In this document: in pieces, positions 21,386 through 34,550 of the stretch
Numbering within the stretch: position 1 is the stretch's first letter
Layout: each line of letters opens with the position of its first letter
Source: Manis javanica
Lineage: Eukaryota > Chordata > Mammalia > Pholidota > Manidae
NCBI RefSeq assembly: GCF_040802235.1
Contig: NC_133169.1
Coordinates: 44,399,034-44,463,033 of the forward strand
Reading direction: 5' to 3'
DNA: 64,000 bases
Translations under genes and position numbers: made by a program
The notes under the pieces: generated by a model
The model's input: the letters and a program-made list of their open reading frames with translations, nothing else
Database searches by the model: none
Told to the model about the DNA's origin: nothing

Positions 21386-24300
21386 CTATTTCGTTCCTTC
21401 AGTTTTGTTTAATTGTTTTACTCCAAAAATAAGGGAAATCATTTGGCATTTGTCTTTCTCCACCTGGCTTATTTCACTGAGCATAATGTCCTCCAGCTCC
21501 ATCCATGTTGTTGCAAATGGTAGGATTTGTTTCTTTCTTATGGCTGAATCGTATTCCATTTTGTATATGTACCACCTCTTCTTTATCCATTCATCTACTG
21601 ATGGACACTTAGGTTGCTTCCGTATCTTGGCTATTGTAAAAAGTGCTGTGATAAACATAGGGGTGCATATGTGCATACCCAAGATGTATTCTTTGGGAAA
21701 ATTCCAAGGAGTGGGATTCCTGGGTCAAATGATATTTCTGTTTTCAGTTTTTTGAGGAACCTCCATATTGTTTTCCACAGTGGTTGAACTAGCTTGCATT
21801 CCCACCAGCAGTGTAGGAGGGTTCCCCTTTCCCACATCCTCAGCAGCATTTGTTGTTCTTAGTCTTTTCAATACTGGCCATTCTTACTGATGTGAGATGA
21901 TATCTCATGGTGGTTTTAATTTGCATTTCCCTAATGATTAGTGATGTGGAGCATCTTTTCATGTGTCTGTTGGCCATCTGAATTTCTTCTTTGGAGAACA
22001 GTCTGTTCATATCCTCTGCCCATTTGTGAATGAGGTTATTTGCTTTTGGGGTGTTGAGGTGTGTAAGTTCTTTATATATTTTAGATATTAACCTCTTGTT
22101 TTATATGTCATTTACAAATGTATTCTCCCATACTGTAGGATGCCTTTTTGTTCTGTTGATGGGGACCTTTGCTGTACAGAAACTTTCAACTTTGATATAG
22201 AACCAGGAGTTCATTTTTGCCTTTGTTTCCCATTCTCAAGGAGATGTGTTCAGGAAGAAATTGCTCATGCTTATATTCAGGAGATGTTTGCCTATGTTGA
22301 CTTCTAACAGTTTTATGGCTTCATGACTTACATTCAAATCTTTGATACATTTCAAGTTTATTTTTGTATGGGGTTAAACAATAATCCAGTTTCATTCTTT
22401 TGCATGTAGCTACCCAATTTTTCCAACACCAGCTTTTGAAGAGGCTTTCATATCCCCATGTATATCCATGGCTCCTTTATCATATATTAGTTGACCATAT
22501 ATGGTTGGGTTTATGTCAGGGCTCACTAGTCTGTTCCACTGGTCTATGGGTCTGTTCTCGTGCCAGTACCAAATTGTCTTGATTACTGTGACTTTGTAGT
22601 AGAGCTTGAAGTTGGGGAGTGTAATTCCCCCTGCTTTATTCTTCCTTCTCAGGATTGCTTTGACTATTTGAGGTATTTTGTGGTTCCATACAAATTTTAG
22701 GATGATTTTCTCTAGTTCATTGAAGAATGCTCTTGGTATTTTCATAGGAATTGCATTGAATCCATAGATCACTTTAGGCGAGATGGCCATTTTGACGTCA
22801 TTAATTCTTCCTATCCATGAGCATGGAATATGTTTCCATTTATTGGTACCTTCTTTAATGTCTCTCATGAGTGTCTTATAGTTTTCAGAGTATAGGTCTT
22901 TCACTTTCTTGGTTAGGTTTATTCCTAGGTATTTTATTCTTTTTGATGCAATTGTGAATGGAATTGTTTTCCTGATTTCTCTTTCTGCTAGTTCATTGTT
23001 AGTGTATAGGAATGCCACAGATTTCTGTGTATTAATTTTGTATCCTGCAAATTTCTGAATTCGGATATTAGATCTAATAGTTTTGGAAGGGATTCTTTAG
23101 GGTTCTTCATATACAATATCATGTCATCTGTAAACAGAGACAGTTTAACTTCTTCCTTGCCAATTTGGATGCCTTTTATTTCTTCGTGTTGTCTGATAAC
23201 CATGGCTAGGACCTCCAGTATTATGTTGAATAGAAGTGGGGACAGTGGGCATCCTTGTCTTGTTCCCTATCTTAAAGGAAAAGTTTTCAGTGTCTTGCTG
23301 TGAAGTATTATGTTGGCTGTGGGTTTGTCATATATGGCCTTTATTATGTTAAGGTACTTGCCCTCTATATCCATTTTGTTGAGAGTTTTTACATGAATGG
23401 ATGTTGAATTTTGTCAAATGCGTTTTCAGCATCTATGGAGATGATCATGTGGTTTTTGTCCTTCTTTTTGTTGATGTGGTGGATGATGTTGATGGATTTT
23501 CGAATGTTGTACCATCCTTCCACCCCTGGAATAAATCCTACTTCATCATGATGGATGATCTTTTTGATGTATTTTTGAATTCAGTTTGCTAAAGTTTTGT
23601 TGAGTATTTTTTCACCTATATTCATCAGGGATATTGGTCTGTAATTTTCTGTTCTTGTGGTGTCTTTGCCTGGTTTTGGTATTAGAGTGATGCTGGCCTC
23701 ATAGAATGAGTTTGGAAGTATTACCTCTTCTACTCTTTGGAAACCTTGAAATAGGATGGGTATTAGGACTTCACTAAATGTTTGGTAAAATACAGCAGTG
23801 AGGCCATCTGGTCCAGGGGTTTTGTTCTTAGGTAGGTTTTTGATTACCAGTTCTCTTTCATTGCTGGTAATTTTCTGTTTATTCCTTTGTCAGCTTTGGA
23901 AGGTTGTATTTTTCTAGAAAGTTGTCATTTCTTCAAGGTTATCCAGTTTGCTAGCATGTAATTTTTCATAATATTCTCTAATAATTCTTTGTATTTCTGT
24001 GGTGTCCATAGTGACTTTTCCTTTTTCATTTCTGATTCTGTTTATGTGTGTAGACTCTCCTTTTCTCTTGACAAGTCTGGCTAGGGGTTTATCTATTTTG
24101 TTTATTTTCTTGAAGAACAAGCTCTTGCTTTCACTGATTCTTTCTATTGTTTTATACTTCTCAAATTTATTTATTTATGCTCTGATCTTCATTATGTACT
24201 TCCTTCTACTGACTTTGGGCATCATTTGTTCTTCTTTTTCTAGTTTAATTAATTGTGAGTTTAGACTGCTTATATGGAATTGTTGTTCTTTCCTGAGGTA

Positions 24301-25206
24301 GGCCTGTATTGCAATATACTTTCCTCTTAGCACAGCCTTGGCTACGTCCCACAGATTTTGCGGTGTTGAATTGTTGTTGTCATTTGTCTCTATATATTGC
24401 TTGATCTCTGCTTTCATTTGGTCATTGATCCATTGGTTATTTAGGAGCATGCTGTGAAGCCTCCATGTGTTTGTGTGATTTTTCACTTTCTTTGTGTAGT
24501 TTATTTCTAGTTTCATACCTTTGTGGTCTGAGAAACTGGTTGGTACAATTTCAATCTTTTTTATTATATTGAGGCTCTTTTTGAGGCCTAGTATATGATC
24601 TATTCTTGTAAATGTTTCATGTGCACTTGAGAAGAATGTTTATTCTGCTGCTTTTGGGTGTAGAGTTCTGTAGATGTCTGTTAGGTCCATCTGCTCTAAT
24701 GTGTTGTTCAGTGCCTCTGTGTCCTCACTAATTTTCTGTCTGGTTGATCTGTCCTTCAGAGTGAGTGGAGTGTTGAAGTCTCCTAGAATAAATGCATTGC
24801 ATTCTATTTCTCCTTTTAATTCAGTTAGTATTTGTTTCACATATGTAAGTGCTCCTGTGTTGGGAGCATAGATATTTATAATGGTTATATATCCTCTTGT
24901 TGGATTGACTGCTTTATCGTTATGTAATATCCTTCTCTGTCTCTTGGGACTTTCTTTGTTTTGAAGTCTATTTTGTCTGATACAAGTACTGCAACACCTG
25001 ATTTTTTCTTTTAGTTGCATGAAATATCTTTTTCCATCCTTTCACTTTTACTCTGTGTGTTTCTTTGGATTTAAAGTGAGTCTTTTGTAGGCAGCATATA
25101 GATGGGTCCTGTTTTTTATCCATTAATTATCTCTGTGTCTTCTGATTGGTGCATTCATCCCATTTACATTTGTGGTGGTTATCAATAGGCATGTACTTAT
25201 CGCCAT
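21386..25206 (-). pseudogene. L1 ORF2 (endonuclease/reverse transcriptase), broken
   Basis: The region is about 3.82 kb, the normal length for ORF2. Open segments at 24640-25020 (endonuclease), 24175-24516, 23914-24120, 22988-23203, 22410-23018, 21631-21849 and 21386-21682 are separated by stops and frameshifts. The endonuclease segment keeps a GDFNTPL motif. The catalytic reverse transcriptase motif reads FTDD instead of FADD. The C-terminal segment ends in the usual LIFGV-type tail. Confidence 0.85.
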
Positions 25207-25499
25207 TGCAGGCTTTAGATTTGAGGTCACCAAAGGTTCAAGGTTAACTTCCTTGTTAACTAAGAGTCTAACTTAACTCACTTAATATGTTATTACAAAC
25301 ACAATCTAAGGGTTTTCTTTTTCTTCTCCTTCCTCATCCTCCATTCTTTATATGTTAGGTATCATATTCTGTACTCTTTGTCTATCCCTTGATTGACTTT
25401 GGGGATAGTTAATTTCATTTTGCATTTGCTTAGTAATTAGTTGTTCTACTTTCTTTACTGTGCTTCTACTACCTCTGGTGACAGCTATTCAACCTTAGG

Positions 25500-26290
25500 A
25501 TCACTTCCATCTATGGTTTGTGGGATGAAAATTCTCTCAGCTTTTGCTTATCAGGAAATTGTTTAATCCTTTCTTCAAATTTAAGTGATAATCTTGCCAG
25601 ATGAAGTAATCTTGGTTCCAGGCCCTTCTGCTTCATGGCATTAAATACATCATGCCACTCCCTTCTGGCCTGTAAGGTTTCTGCTGAGAAGTCTGATGTT
25701 AGCCTGATGGGCTTTCCCATGTGTGTGATCTTATTTCTGTCTCTGGCTGCTTTTAACAGTCTATCCTTATCCTTGATCTTTCCCATTTTAATTACTATGT
25801 GTTTTCGTGTTGTGTTCTTTGGGTCCCTCGTGTTGGGAGATCTGTGGATCTCCATGGCCTGAGAGACTATGTTTTCAGAAAATACCTCCTTAAAACACTT
25901 TCTATCCCTTTCTCTCTCTCTTCCTCGTCTGGTGCCCCTATAATGCAAATATTGTTCCATTTGGATTGGTCACCCAGTTCTCTCAATATTCTTTCATTCT
26001 TAGAGACCCTTTTTTCTCTCTGTGCCTAAACTTCTTTATATTCCTCTTCTCTAGTTTCTATTTCATTTATCATCTCCTCCACCATATCCAGTTTGCTTTT
26101 AATACCCTCCATTGTGCTCTTCAATGATAGGATCTCTGACTGGAATTCATTCCTGAATTCTTGAATATCTTTCCATGCATCCATTAGGGTATTAATGATT
26201 TTTATTTTGAACTTCCTTTCAGGAAGATTCATGAGGCCCATGTCATCTTTACACGGGTTATATTAATTTTACTCTGAACCAGATTCTTTT
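25500..26290 (-). pseudogene. L1 ORF1 (RNA-binding protein), broken
   Basis: The segment at 26026-26241 is a coiled-coil-like N-terminal part rich in E, K and I. The segment at 25511-25960 is the RNA-recognition and C-terminal part (HIVIKMGKIKDKDRLLKAAR region). The two are in different frames. Confidence 0.75.
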
Positions 26291-26940
26291 GGCATTTCAT
26301 TTTGTGTATGGTGCCCTCTAGTGTCCAGAAGCCCTACTCTCTGGAGCTGCTCAGCCCCTGAGGCAATGTTGTGGGTCACAGGGGAGTGGGATTGGTGCCT
26401 GGGGGGAAGAAAGAGCTGTTTCTTGCTCCCAAGATGCTACGCCTGTCTCCACTGCCTGAACCAGTGGGCCAAGAACAAAGGTATAAGCTTTTTCCCCAGA
26501 GCAACCAGATATGGATCCCTGTTTTCCACAAGTGGCTTAAATCTCAGTATCTCCAGGATTCTGCCTGTCTTAGCTTTCCAACCCTGTAATCGCGAGAGTA
26601 TCATGAAATCACCATGAAATGTATGTTTGTGCTCCCAGAGCAGATCTCCGGAGTTAGGTATGAGCAGCCCCAGGCCTCCACTCCCTCCCTGCTCAGTTTC
26701 TCTTCCTCCCGCCAGTGAGCTGGGGTGGGGGAAGGTCTTGCATCCCCCTGGACCACTGCTTTGGTACGTTGTCCTGTTCTGTGAGGTCTGCTCTTTTCTC
26801 CAGGTGTGTGCTGGCTGGTGCAGTTCCCTTTCCTGCTGATCTCTCATTATTAGTTGTATTAATTATATTTTTGTATTATATGTGATTTTAGGAGGTAGCC
26901 TCTGTCTCACCTCTCATGCTGCCATCTTTAATCCTCCTCC

Positions 26941-29760
26941 TTGTTTTCTTTTTTATGGCTGAATAATATTATATGATATATGCATACATCTTCTTTATCC
27001 ATTCATCTACTGATGCACACTTTGGTTGCTTCCATATCTTAGTTATTTTAAATAGTGCTGCAATAAACATAGGGGAGCATATGTCTTTTTGAATCATGGA
27101 TCTTGTTTTCTTCAGGTAAATTCCTGGGAGTGGAATTACTGGATCAAAAGGTATTTCTATTTTCAGTTTTTTGAGGACCCTCCATATTGCTTTCCACAAT
27201 GGTTGAACTAGCTTACATTCCCACCAGCAGTGTAGGAGGGTTTCCCTTTCTCCACATCCTCACCAGCATTTGTTGTTTCTTTTCTTTTGGATGTTGGTCA
27301 TCCTAACTGGTATGAGGTGATAGCTCATTGAGGTTTTAATTTGCATTTCCCTGATGATTAGTGTTGTAGAGCATCTTTTCATGTGCCTGTTGGCCATTCA
27401 AATTTCCTCTTTGGAGAATTGTCTATTCATATCTTCTGTCCATTTTTTAATCAGGTTATTTGTTTTTTGGGTGTACTCCCTCACTTTCTTTTTTTACAGT
27501 TTTTGCTTTAAAGTGTATTTTGTCTGATATAAGTATTGCTACTTATAAAGGGTTTTTTATTCTGATTTCCATGAAATATATTTTCCTATCCCCTCAGCTT
27601 CAGTCTGTGTATGTTTTTAGGTCTAATGTGAAACTCTAATATCAAATAGAATGGGTTTTCTTTCTTAATCTATAAATCCACCCTATTAATTTTGAAGTCT
27701 TTTGATTGGAGCATTTTGTCCATTTACATTAAAATGTAATTATTGGTAGTTATGTAGGTTTTGTCATTTTTACAAATATTTACTAGTTGTTTTGTTCTCT
27801 GACCATTTCCTCCTCTTTTGTTCACTCCTTTGCATGATGAGTTGGTGATGACTTGAGTCTGAACTCCTTCTGATGATACTACATTTGTCACTACAATTTG
27901 CTCTCATCCACACTTTATGTATATGTCTTTTATAGCTTTTTATCTAATGATTCCCTTAACTACTTTTTAGATGTAATTAATTGCAGTACTTTTGTGTTTT
28001 TGACCTTCATACTGGCTTTTACAAGATTGATCTTGTACCTGTGGTCTGTTTACTTTTATCTGAAATTTTCACTTTCATTTTTTCTTGTTTCTAGAGTCCT
28101 TCTATTTCCTCTTAAATAAGACCCTTTAGTATTCTTGCAAAGCGGGTTAATGGTAATTTAATTTATATTTATCTGGGGAGCATTTTATTCCCTTCCTCTC
28201 TGAAGGATAAACTTGCTGGGTAGAGTACTCCTGACTGGACGTTTTTCTCTTTCAGTACTTTGTACATATCATCCTGCTCCCTTCTGTCTCAGAGAATTTC
28301 AGATGAACAATCAGTGTATAGCTTAGGTAGTTTCCTTTGTATCTTGTTGCTTTTACAATTCTCTGTTTTCCTCTGATCTTTGCCTTTTAATTATGATGAT
28401 CTTGGTGTGGACTCCTTTGGTTTCATTTGTTTGGTGCTGTGTCTGTTTCATGAACATAGAATCTGTGTCTTTTCCTAGAATTAGGAAGCTTCAGTTTCTA
28501 TTTCTTCAAATAAGTTTTCTTCTCCTTCTGGGACTCCTATAAAATGAATTTTTAGATCATTGATATTTTCCAGAGCTCCCTTACCTATCTTTTACCTTTT
28601 TTTTTCTGATGCTTAGCTGATGGCTTTCCACTACCGTCATTCAAGCTGCTGATTTGTTCTTCAACCTCTACTGTGTTATTGAATCCCTCTAGTGTATTTT
28701 TCATTTCATTTATTGTTTTCTTTATCTCTGGTTCTGTTTTATATTTTCTATCTTCCTGTAGAACTTCTTACTGGGTTCCTCCACTCTTCTCTCAAGTCTT
28801 GTGAGCATCTTTATAATCATTAATTTGAGATATTTGTCCATCAGATTACTTAACTCAGTTTATTAATTCTTTCTCTAAAGTTTCATTATGTTCATTTGTT
28901 TCAGCATATTCCTCTCTCTCCTCATTTTGTTTGACTTTCTGCAGTTGAATCTAAGAATTAGTAGAAAGAGCTCCCTCTCCCAGTTTTGAAGGGTTGGTAT
29001 TGTGAGCTGAGTGTAGACTCTCTGTGTAGACTCATGTGTGTGAACCAGGCATGTATTGGTGTCAGGGCTCTCAAGTCATGACTGGAGGTGTGTTCAGTCC
29101 CCGGGACTCCTGAGTGGGTGCAAGTGATGTCCATGCTGGCAGACAGGAAGCAGCCTTAGGCACAGTGCCTAGCAGTAGGTAGTGATTAGCTCCACGCCCA
29201 CAGTGCAGCCTTGATGCAAGGCATGGCCCATAGGAAAGCCCACCTCTGTAGCTATCAGCTCTATGCTCAGGGTGCATGAGTGACTGATGTGCATAATTCA
29301 GATGTGAGAAGCAATCAGCTATTCTATGATGCAGTCCCAGGGTCTCACACTGTCCCCAAGAAATCCCCATTCTCATAGTCACTGGCTCTGAGCCTGAACC
29401 CACGGTGCAGCACTGGCTCAGCTCACAGCAATAAATGACTCATAATTTTTTTTTCACTTTTAGTCTACATGCACTTTAAAGTTTGTTTTTCTTAATCTTC
29501 TCCATGGCAAGGGACCTGTGATATCCCTCCCCTCTGCAGGTCACTGTGTTATGGGTGAGGTTCCCTCTGTTACTGTATCTCCATTTCTCCTGTCATTTTT
29601 ATGTGATCTTTCTACCCTTCATTTCGCAGAAGGTATTCACTAAGTCCTCAGTTCTTCCTCAAGATAATATTGCAATGTGTATGATGTAGATTTGGTGTGA
29701 AGGCTGGAGGAGGTGGATTCAAGCTTTGTGTACAATACCATCTCCTTAGAGGTCCCCTGC
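26941..29760 (-). mobile_element. Older L1 interrupted by the nested L1; internal deletion of ORF2
   Basis: Minus-strand L1. The ORF2 C-terminal part is at 26955-27470. An abrupt jump near 27475 leads to the ORF2 N-terminal (endonuclease) region at 27490-27740, so the middle of ORF2 is deleted. ORF1-like sequence follows at about 28150-28930, and a GC-richer 5' UTR to about 29760. The 3' UTR is missing. The element is diverged, with no long frames. Confidence 0.75.
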
Positions 29761-29904
29761 AATGCTTACTTTTTAAATATTCTTATTTTTGAAGAAATTA
29801 TATATTCTCTGTTTTGTATCAAATTGTCTTGTTCTTTCTGTATAAATACACTATATATGTTTAATAACTTGTACACTTAAAAATTATAAAACACTGGTGA
29901 TATA

Positions 29905-31175
29905 AATTAAAGCTGACACAAAAAAATGGAAAGATATCCCATGTTCATGAATTTGAAGAATTAATAATGTTAAAATGCCCATACTATCCAAAGGGACTTA
30001 TAGACTCAATGATATCCCTTTCAAAATCTCAGTGGCAATTAAAAAATAGAAAAAGGTATCCTTTAATTCATATTGGAACACAAAAGATCCCAAATAGCTG
30101 AAGCAATTTCAAACCATAAGAACAAAGCAGTAGGCATAACACTTACTGTTTTCAAACTGTATTGCAAAGCTACAGTAGTAAAAACAAATATGGTACTGGC
30201 ATAAAAAGAGATATAGAGCAATGAAACAAAACAGAGAGCCCAGAAACAAATCTATGCATATATAGTCAACTGATCTTCAACAAAGATGCCAATAATACAA
30301 AATGGGAAAGGGTAGCCTTTTCAGCAAATGGTGGTGGAAAAACTAAATATCCACATGTTAACAGAATGAAATTGGACTCATTTTACCCCACATAAAATTA
30401 ACTCAAAATTCATTTAAGACTGAAAATGTATAAGATCTGAAATTCTAAAACTCCTAGAAGAACACAGGGGAAAAGTTCTGAACACTGGCATTACTGGAGG
30501 CATCATAAAATAAACCATTAACAAAATAAAAATTCAACCTACAGAATGGGAGAAAATATTTGCAGGCCATATATCTGATTAAGAGTTAACATATGTAAGG
30601 AATCCTCAAAGTCAATAGAAAAAAGAAAACCAAAACCCAATATGAAAATCTCTCAAAAAATTAAAAATAAAATTACCATTTCACATAGTGACACATTTCT
30701 GGGTATATCTAAAGGAATTTATATCTGGATCTCAAAGAAATATCTGCACCCATGTTTATTGCAACATTATTCACAATAGGCAAGACATGGAAGAAATGTA
30801 AGTATCATCAACAGGTGAATGGGTAGATAAAACGTGTATTAGAAATAAAAAGATACATTATTCAACTTTATAAAAGAAGAAAATCCTACCATTTTCCATG
30901 TATAAGCCTGAAGGACATTATGCTAAGTGAAATAAGCCAGACACAAATTACATAATAGCACTTTTATGAGGAATCTAAAATAGTCAAATCCATAGGTACA
31001 GAGAGTAGAATAGTGATTTACAGGTACTGTGGGGAGGGGAAAACAGGGTGTTATTAGTCAAAGGGTATAAAATTGTGGTTATGTAAGATTAATCAGTCCT
31101 ACAGTCCTAGTGTATATCATAATACCTGTAGCTACCAATACTGTACTGTATACTTAAAAACTCTTAAGTACTATC
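29905..31175 (+). mobile_element. L1 3' fragment (ORF2 end and 3' UTR)
   Basis: It starts inside ORF2 ('tggaaagatatcccatgttc', 'ctatccaaagggacttatag'). It continues through 'ttattgcaacattattcaca' near 30760 and 'ggacattatgctaagtga' near 30915 into the 3' UTR. Frames are destroyed and there are several internal deletions. Confidence 0.8.
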
Positions 31176-31194
31176 ATCACATCATCATCATCAT

Positions 31195-31260
31195 TTTCCT
31201 AATAATAGTAATAATAGTAATAATAAATAGTAATAAGTAATAGTAATTAAACTTTGGAAG
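31195..31260. repeat. (TAATAG)n-like simple repeat
   Basis: Interspersed taatagtaataatagtaa units follow an ATC-rich run at 31170-31190. Confidence 0.85.
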
Positions 31261-31479
31261 ATGGTTTTAGGGTGTATATTCATCTCCAAACTCATCCAGT
31301 TGTATTCACTAATTATTTACAGATTATATGTCAATAAATAAGTAAATAAACATAAGAGATTAGGTCTCATGTTAAATGTTCTTACAAAAAAATTAAAAAT
31401 GAGTGAGAGTTAGTGAGAGAGAGAGATTAGTCAGTTGTACCTAAACCTTTAAAACATAGCCCAGTGCAGACATTGCTAG

Positions 31480-31730
31480 CCATCTGTGAGCACCTGTTGT
31501 GCTTGGGTTGTTTCTAAAGGTCTCACAGTCCTTTCTCATGCATTGTCAAATGGATCCTTAAAACAAATCTACTTATTAAATATGTGTATCCCTTTTATTC
31601 CTGGGGAAACTGGAGCTAAGAGAGAGTACTTTTGGTCTTATAAATTTGAGAATAAGACATACAAATGATTTGCTAAAATTACCCAGCCAATAAATAGTAA
31701 ATGTAGACCAGGAAGGCAAATATTTAAATT
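31480..31730 (+). repeat. MIR SINE
   Basis: It contains the MIR order: a degenerate core near 31490-31560, 'attcctggggaaactggagc' at about 31597, and 'aaattacccagccaataaat' at about 31675. This is an ancient mammal-wide SINE. Confidence 0.65.
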
Positions 31731-31894
31731 GAAAGGCACTGAGTTAAGTGAAAAGAGACCTCCATAAAACAACTAGAAAGTTGAAAATCAGATGGGAAGA
31801 GACATAGAACTCTGAAAACTGAACCTGCCCACGCCAGAAGCACCTTCCTCAGGAGAGACATGCTGCATGGTGAGTAGTACCAGTTCCCTCCACT

Positions 31895-31911
31895 ACCACT
31901 AGGTGGCAGCG
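31895..31911 (+). promoter_or_regulatory. CTCF-like binding motif
   Basis: accactaggtggcagcg agrees well with the CTCF core (CCASYAGRKGGCRS). It sits in about 250 bases of GC-richer sequence (31800-32110) that I could not assign to a repeat. Occupancy cannot be judged from sequence. Confidence 0.4.
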
Positions 31912-32159
31912 TGGGCAGGTCCTTATCTCACCTGGGTCTCCTGCATGGGTCAGAGGCAGGCTTCACTTCCAGCCTCAGTGGGTCTAGAATGTGCTCTCAC
32001 CGGGGGCTAAGGAGGAGCAATGGGAACCCAGGGCAAGCACTTCCTCTGAGATGCAGGATATTCACCATGTGTGGCTGCTCAGGATGCTCAGGGGTCTGCA
32101 CTGGCCACAGAGTCCTTTCCTGGTTCAGTCAGTGACCCATTCGCAGAGCCTAGCCTGTG

Positions 32160-32693
32160 ACCAAAAACGATATTCAACGAGACATTATATAACAGAACTG
32201 TCAAAAAACAAAGGCAAAGATTGAAATTTAAAAGGAGGAAGAAAAAATTCCTCTCATTCAAGGGAACCCTCTAAGGATATCAACAGACTTTCCAACAGGA
32301 ACACTGCAGACCAGGAGAGAATAGGATGATACATTCTAAGATCTGAAAGACAAAATAACTACCAATCCAGAATACTTTATCCACCAAAGTTATCCCTCAA
32401 AAATGCCTAGATACTTTCCCAAATGAAACCTAATGGAATTCTTCATCAGTATCCAGCATTACAAATAATGATGAAATTCATTAAGAGACAATGAAAGAAG
32501 GCTAACTAATAAGATGAAAATATGCAGAAATATATGACACACTGTTAAATGTAAGCACATATTTTAAATCACACCAAAACCGAAATTGTAGTGTGTTAAT
32601 CACTTAACACTATTAAAAGGTCAAGGATAAAAGTATTAAATGTAACCATAGCTACATTTTTAAGGATACACAATATAAAATATTACAAATTAT
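32160..32693 (+). mobile_element. Older L1, left part (ORF1 end and inter-ORF region)
   Basis: ORF1-type sequence ('ggaacactgcagaccaggag', 'aataactaccaatccagaat') is followed by inter-ORF sequence up to 'attacaaattat'. The right part resumes at 40255, and joining the two sides gives the usual L1 inter-ORF order. Confidence 0.7.
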
Positions 32694-33485
32694 GGGGCGG
32701 AGCCAAGATGGTGGCATGAGTAGGACAGTGGAAATCTACTCCCAAAAACATATATATTTTTGAAAATACAACAAATACAACTAATCGTAAAAGAGAGACC
32801 AGAAGACACAGGACAACAGTCAGACTACATCCACACGTGTGAGAGCCCAGCGCCTGGTGAAAGGGGTAAGATACAAGCCACAGCCCGGCAGGACACAAGC
32901 GCCACTCACCCCAGCTCCTGGCGGGAGGATAGGAGATGGAGCAGGGAGGGAGAGGGAGCCCAGGACTCCTAAACACCCAGCCCTAGCCATCTGCACCAGA
33001 GAACAGACACAGAGAATGCATGGAGGGCTGGAAACTAGGGAAACAGGGCAGCAAGATCTCTGAGTGGGTCCCGAAGCTGATGCTCCTGTGACAAAGAAAA
33101 GTGAGTGCTTTTTGAAAGTCTTAAAGGGACAGGGATGCAACAGCTAGATGGAAACAACGCAGGTCAAGGTCCAGAAGCTGGAAATTCCAGGGAAACCTGG
33201 GCACACTAACCCCCTTGGCAACAGCTCAGACTCCTCACAGAGGTAAACAGCCAAACAGCCCCCCGTCCATTACCCCTCCAGGGCCCTGCCATAGCAGATT
33301 AGCAGACTGAGGCTGGCCACACACTCAGCAAGGGAGCTTCCCCCATACAAGCCGGGCAAGATACAGAGACCCAGCCTACACACAATTGCCCAACACAAGC
33401 CACTAGGGGTCACAGTTGTCCCAGTAAAGAAAGGCAAGTAGCAAGTGGAAAGATTGGCTCTCCCAGCTGACAGTCAATAGCACCT

Positions 33486-34403
33486 ATGAACATGAAAAGG
33501 CAAAAAAATATGATCCAGCCAAGACTAACCCAGACAGCTTCGGCATCTGCTACATCTTCCTCTGAGAAGGAACCTGGGGAGATAGATTTAACCAGTCTTC
33601 CTAAAAAAGAATTCAAAACAAAAGTTATAACCATATGGATGGACTTGCAGAGAAATATGCAAGAACTAAGGAAGGAGAATACAGAAATAAAACAAGCTCT
33701 GGAAGGACTTCAAAACAGAATGGACGAGATGCAAGAGACCATTAATGGACTAGAAAACAGAGAACAGGAATGCAGAGAAGCTGATGCAGAGAGAGATGAA
33801 AGGATCTCCAGGAATGAAAGAATTCTAAGAGAGCTGAGTGACCAATAGAAATGGAACAGTATCGGCATTATAGGGGTACCAGAAGAAGAAGAGAGAGAAA
33901 AAGGGATAGAAAGTGTCTTTGAAGAAATAATTGCTGAAAACTTCCCAAAAGTAGTGGAGGACATGGCCTCTCAGACCACAGAGGTACAGAGAACTCCCAT
34001 GACAAGGGATCCAAAGACGGCAACACCAAGACACATAATAATTAAAATGGCAAAGATCAAAGACAAGGACAAAGTATTAAAGGCAGCAAGAGAGAAAAAA
34101 AGGTCACCTACAAAGGAAAACCCATCAGGCTATCATCAGACTTCTCAACAGAAACCCTACAAGCCAGAAGAGAATGGCATCATATACTTAATGCAATGAA
34201 ACAGAAGGGCCTTGAACCAAAAATACTGTATCCAGCACAATTATCATATAAATACGAAGGAGGGATTAAGCAATGCTCACCCAGACAAGCAAAAGTTGAG
34301 GGAATTTGCCTCCCACAAACCACCTCTACCAGGTATCTTACAGGGACTGCTCTACATAGGAGCACTCCTAAAAAGAGCACAGAACAAAACACCCAACATA
34401 TGA
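33486..34403 (+). pseudogene. L1 ORF1, broken
   Basis: The frame opens at 33486 and shows an acidic/basic coiled-coil region (about residues 40-120). It meets a TAG at 33846-33848, then continues (IIIKMAKIKDKDKVLKAAR near 34040) with frameshifts near 34100 and 34270. The full length would be about 305 residues, near the family norm. Confidence 0.85.
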
Positions 34404-34550
34404 AGAAGGGAGGAGGAGGAATAAGAAGGGAGAGAAATAAAGAATCATCAGATCATGTTTATAATACCTCAACAAGCGAGTTAAGTTACAGAGTAAGATA
34501 GTAAAGAAGCTAACCCTGAACCTTTGGTAACCACAAACCTAAAGCGTGCA

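Larger units (their letters stand above)
21034..26940 (-). mobile_element. Nearly full-length L1, inactive
   Basis: Reading from its 5' end on the minus strand: 5' UTR from 26940 (ggaggattaaagatggcagc type start) to about 26300, ORF1 from about 26290 to 25500, ORF2 from the ATG at 25206 to 21386, then 3' UTR and an interrupted A-rich tail near 21040-21075. It is about 5.9 kb long. An exact 14-base target duplication flanks it. Both frames are broken by stops and frameshifts, so it cannot move. Confidence 0.85.

Noticed and set aside
26321..26847. Overlapping open frames on both strands near 26.3-26.8 kb
   Set aside because: They fall in the 5' UTR of the nested L1; no conserved product.
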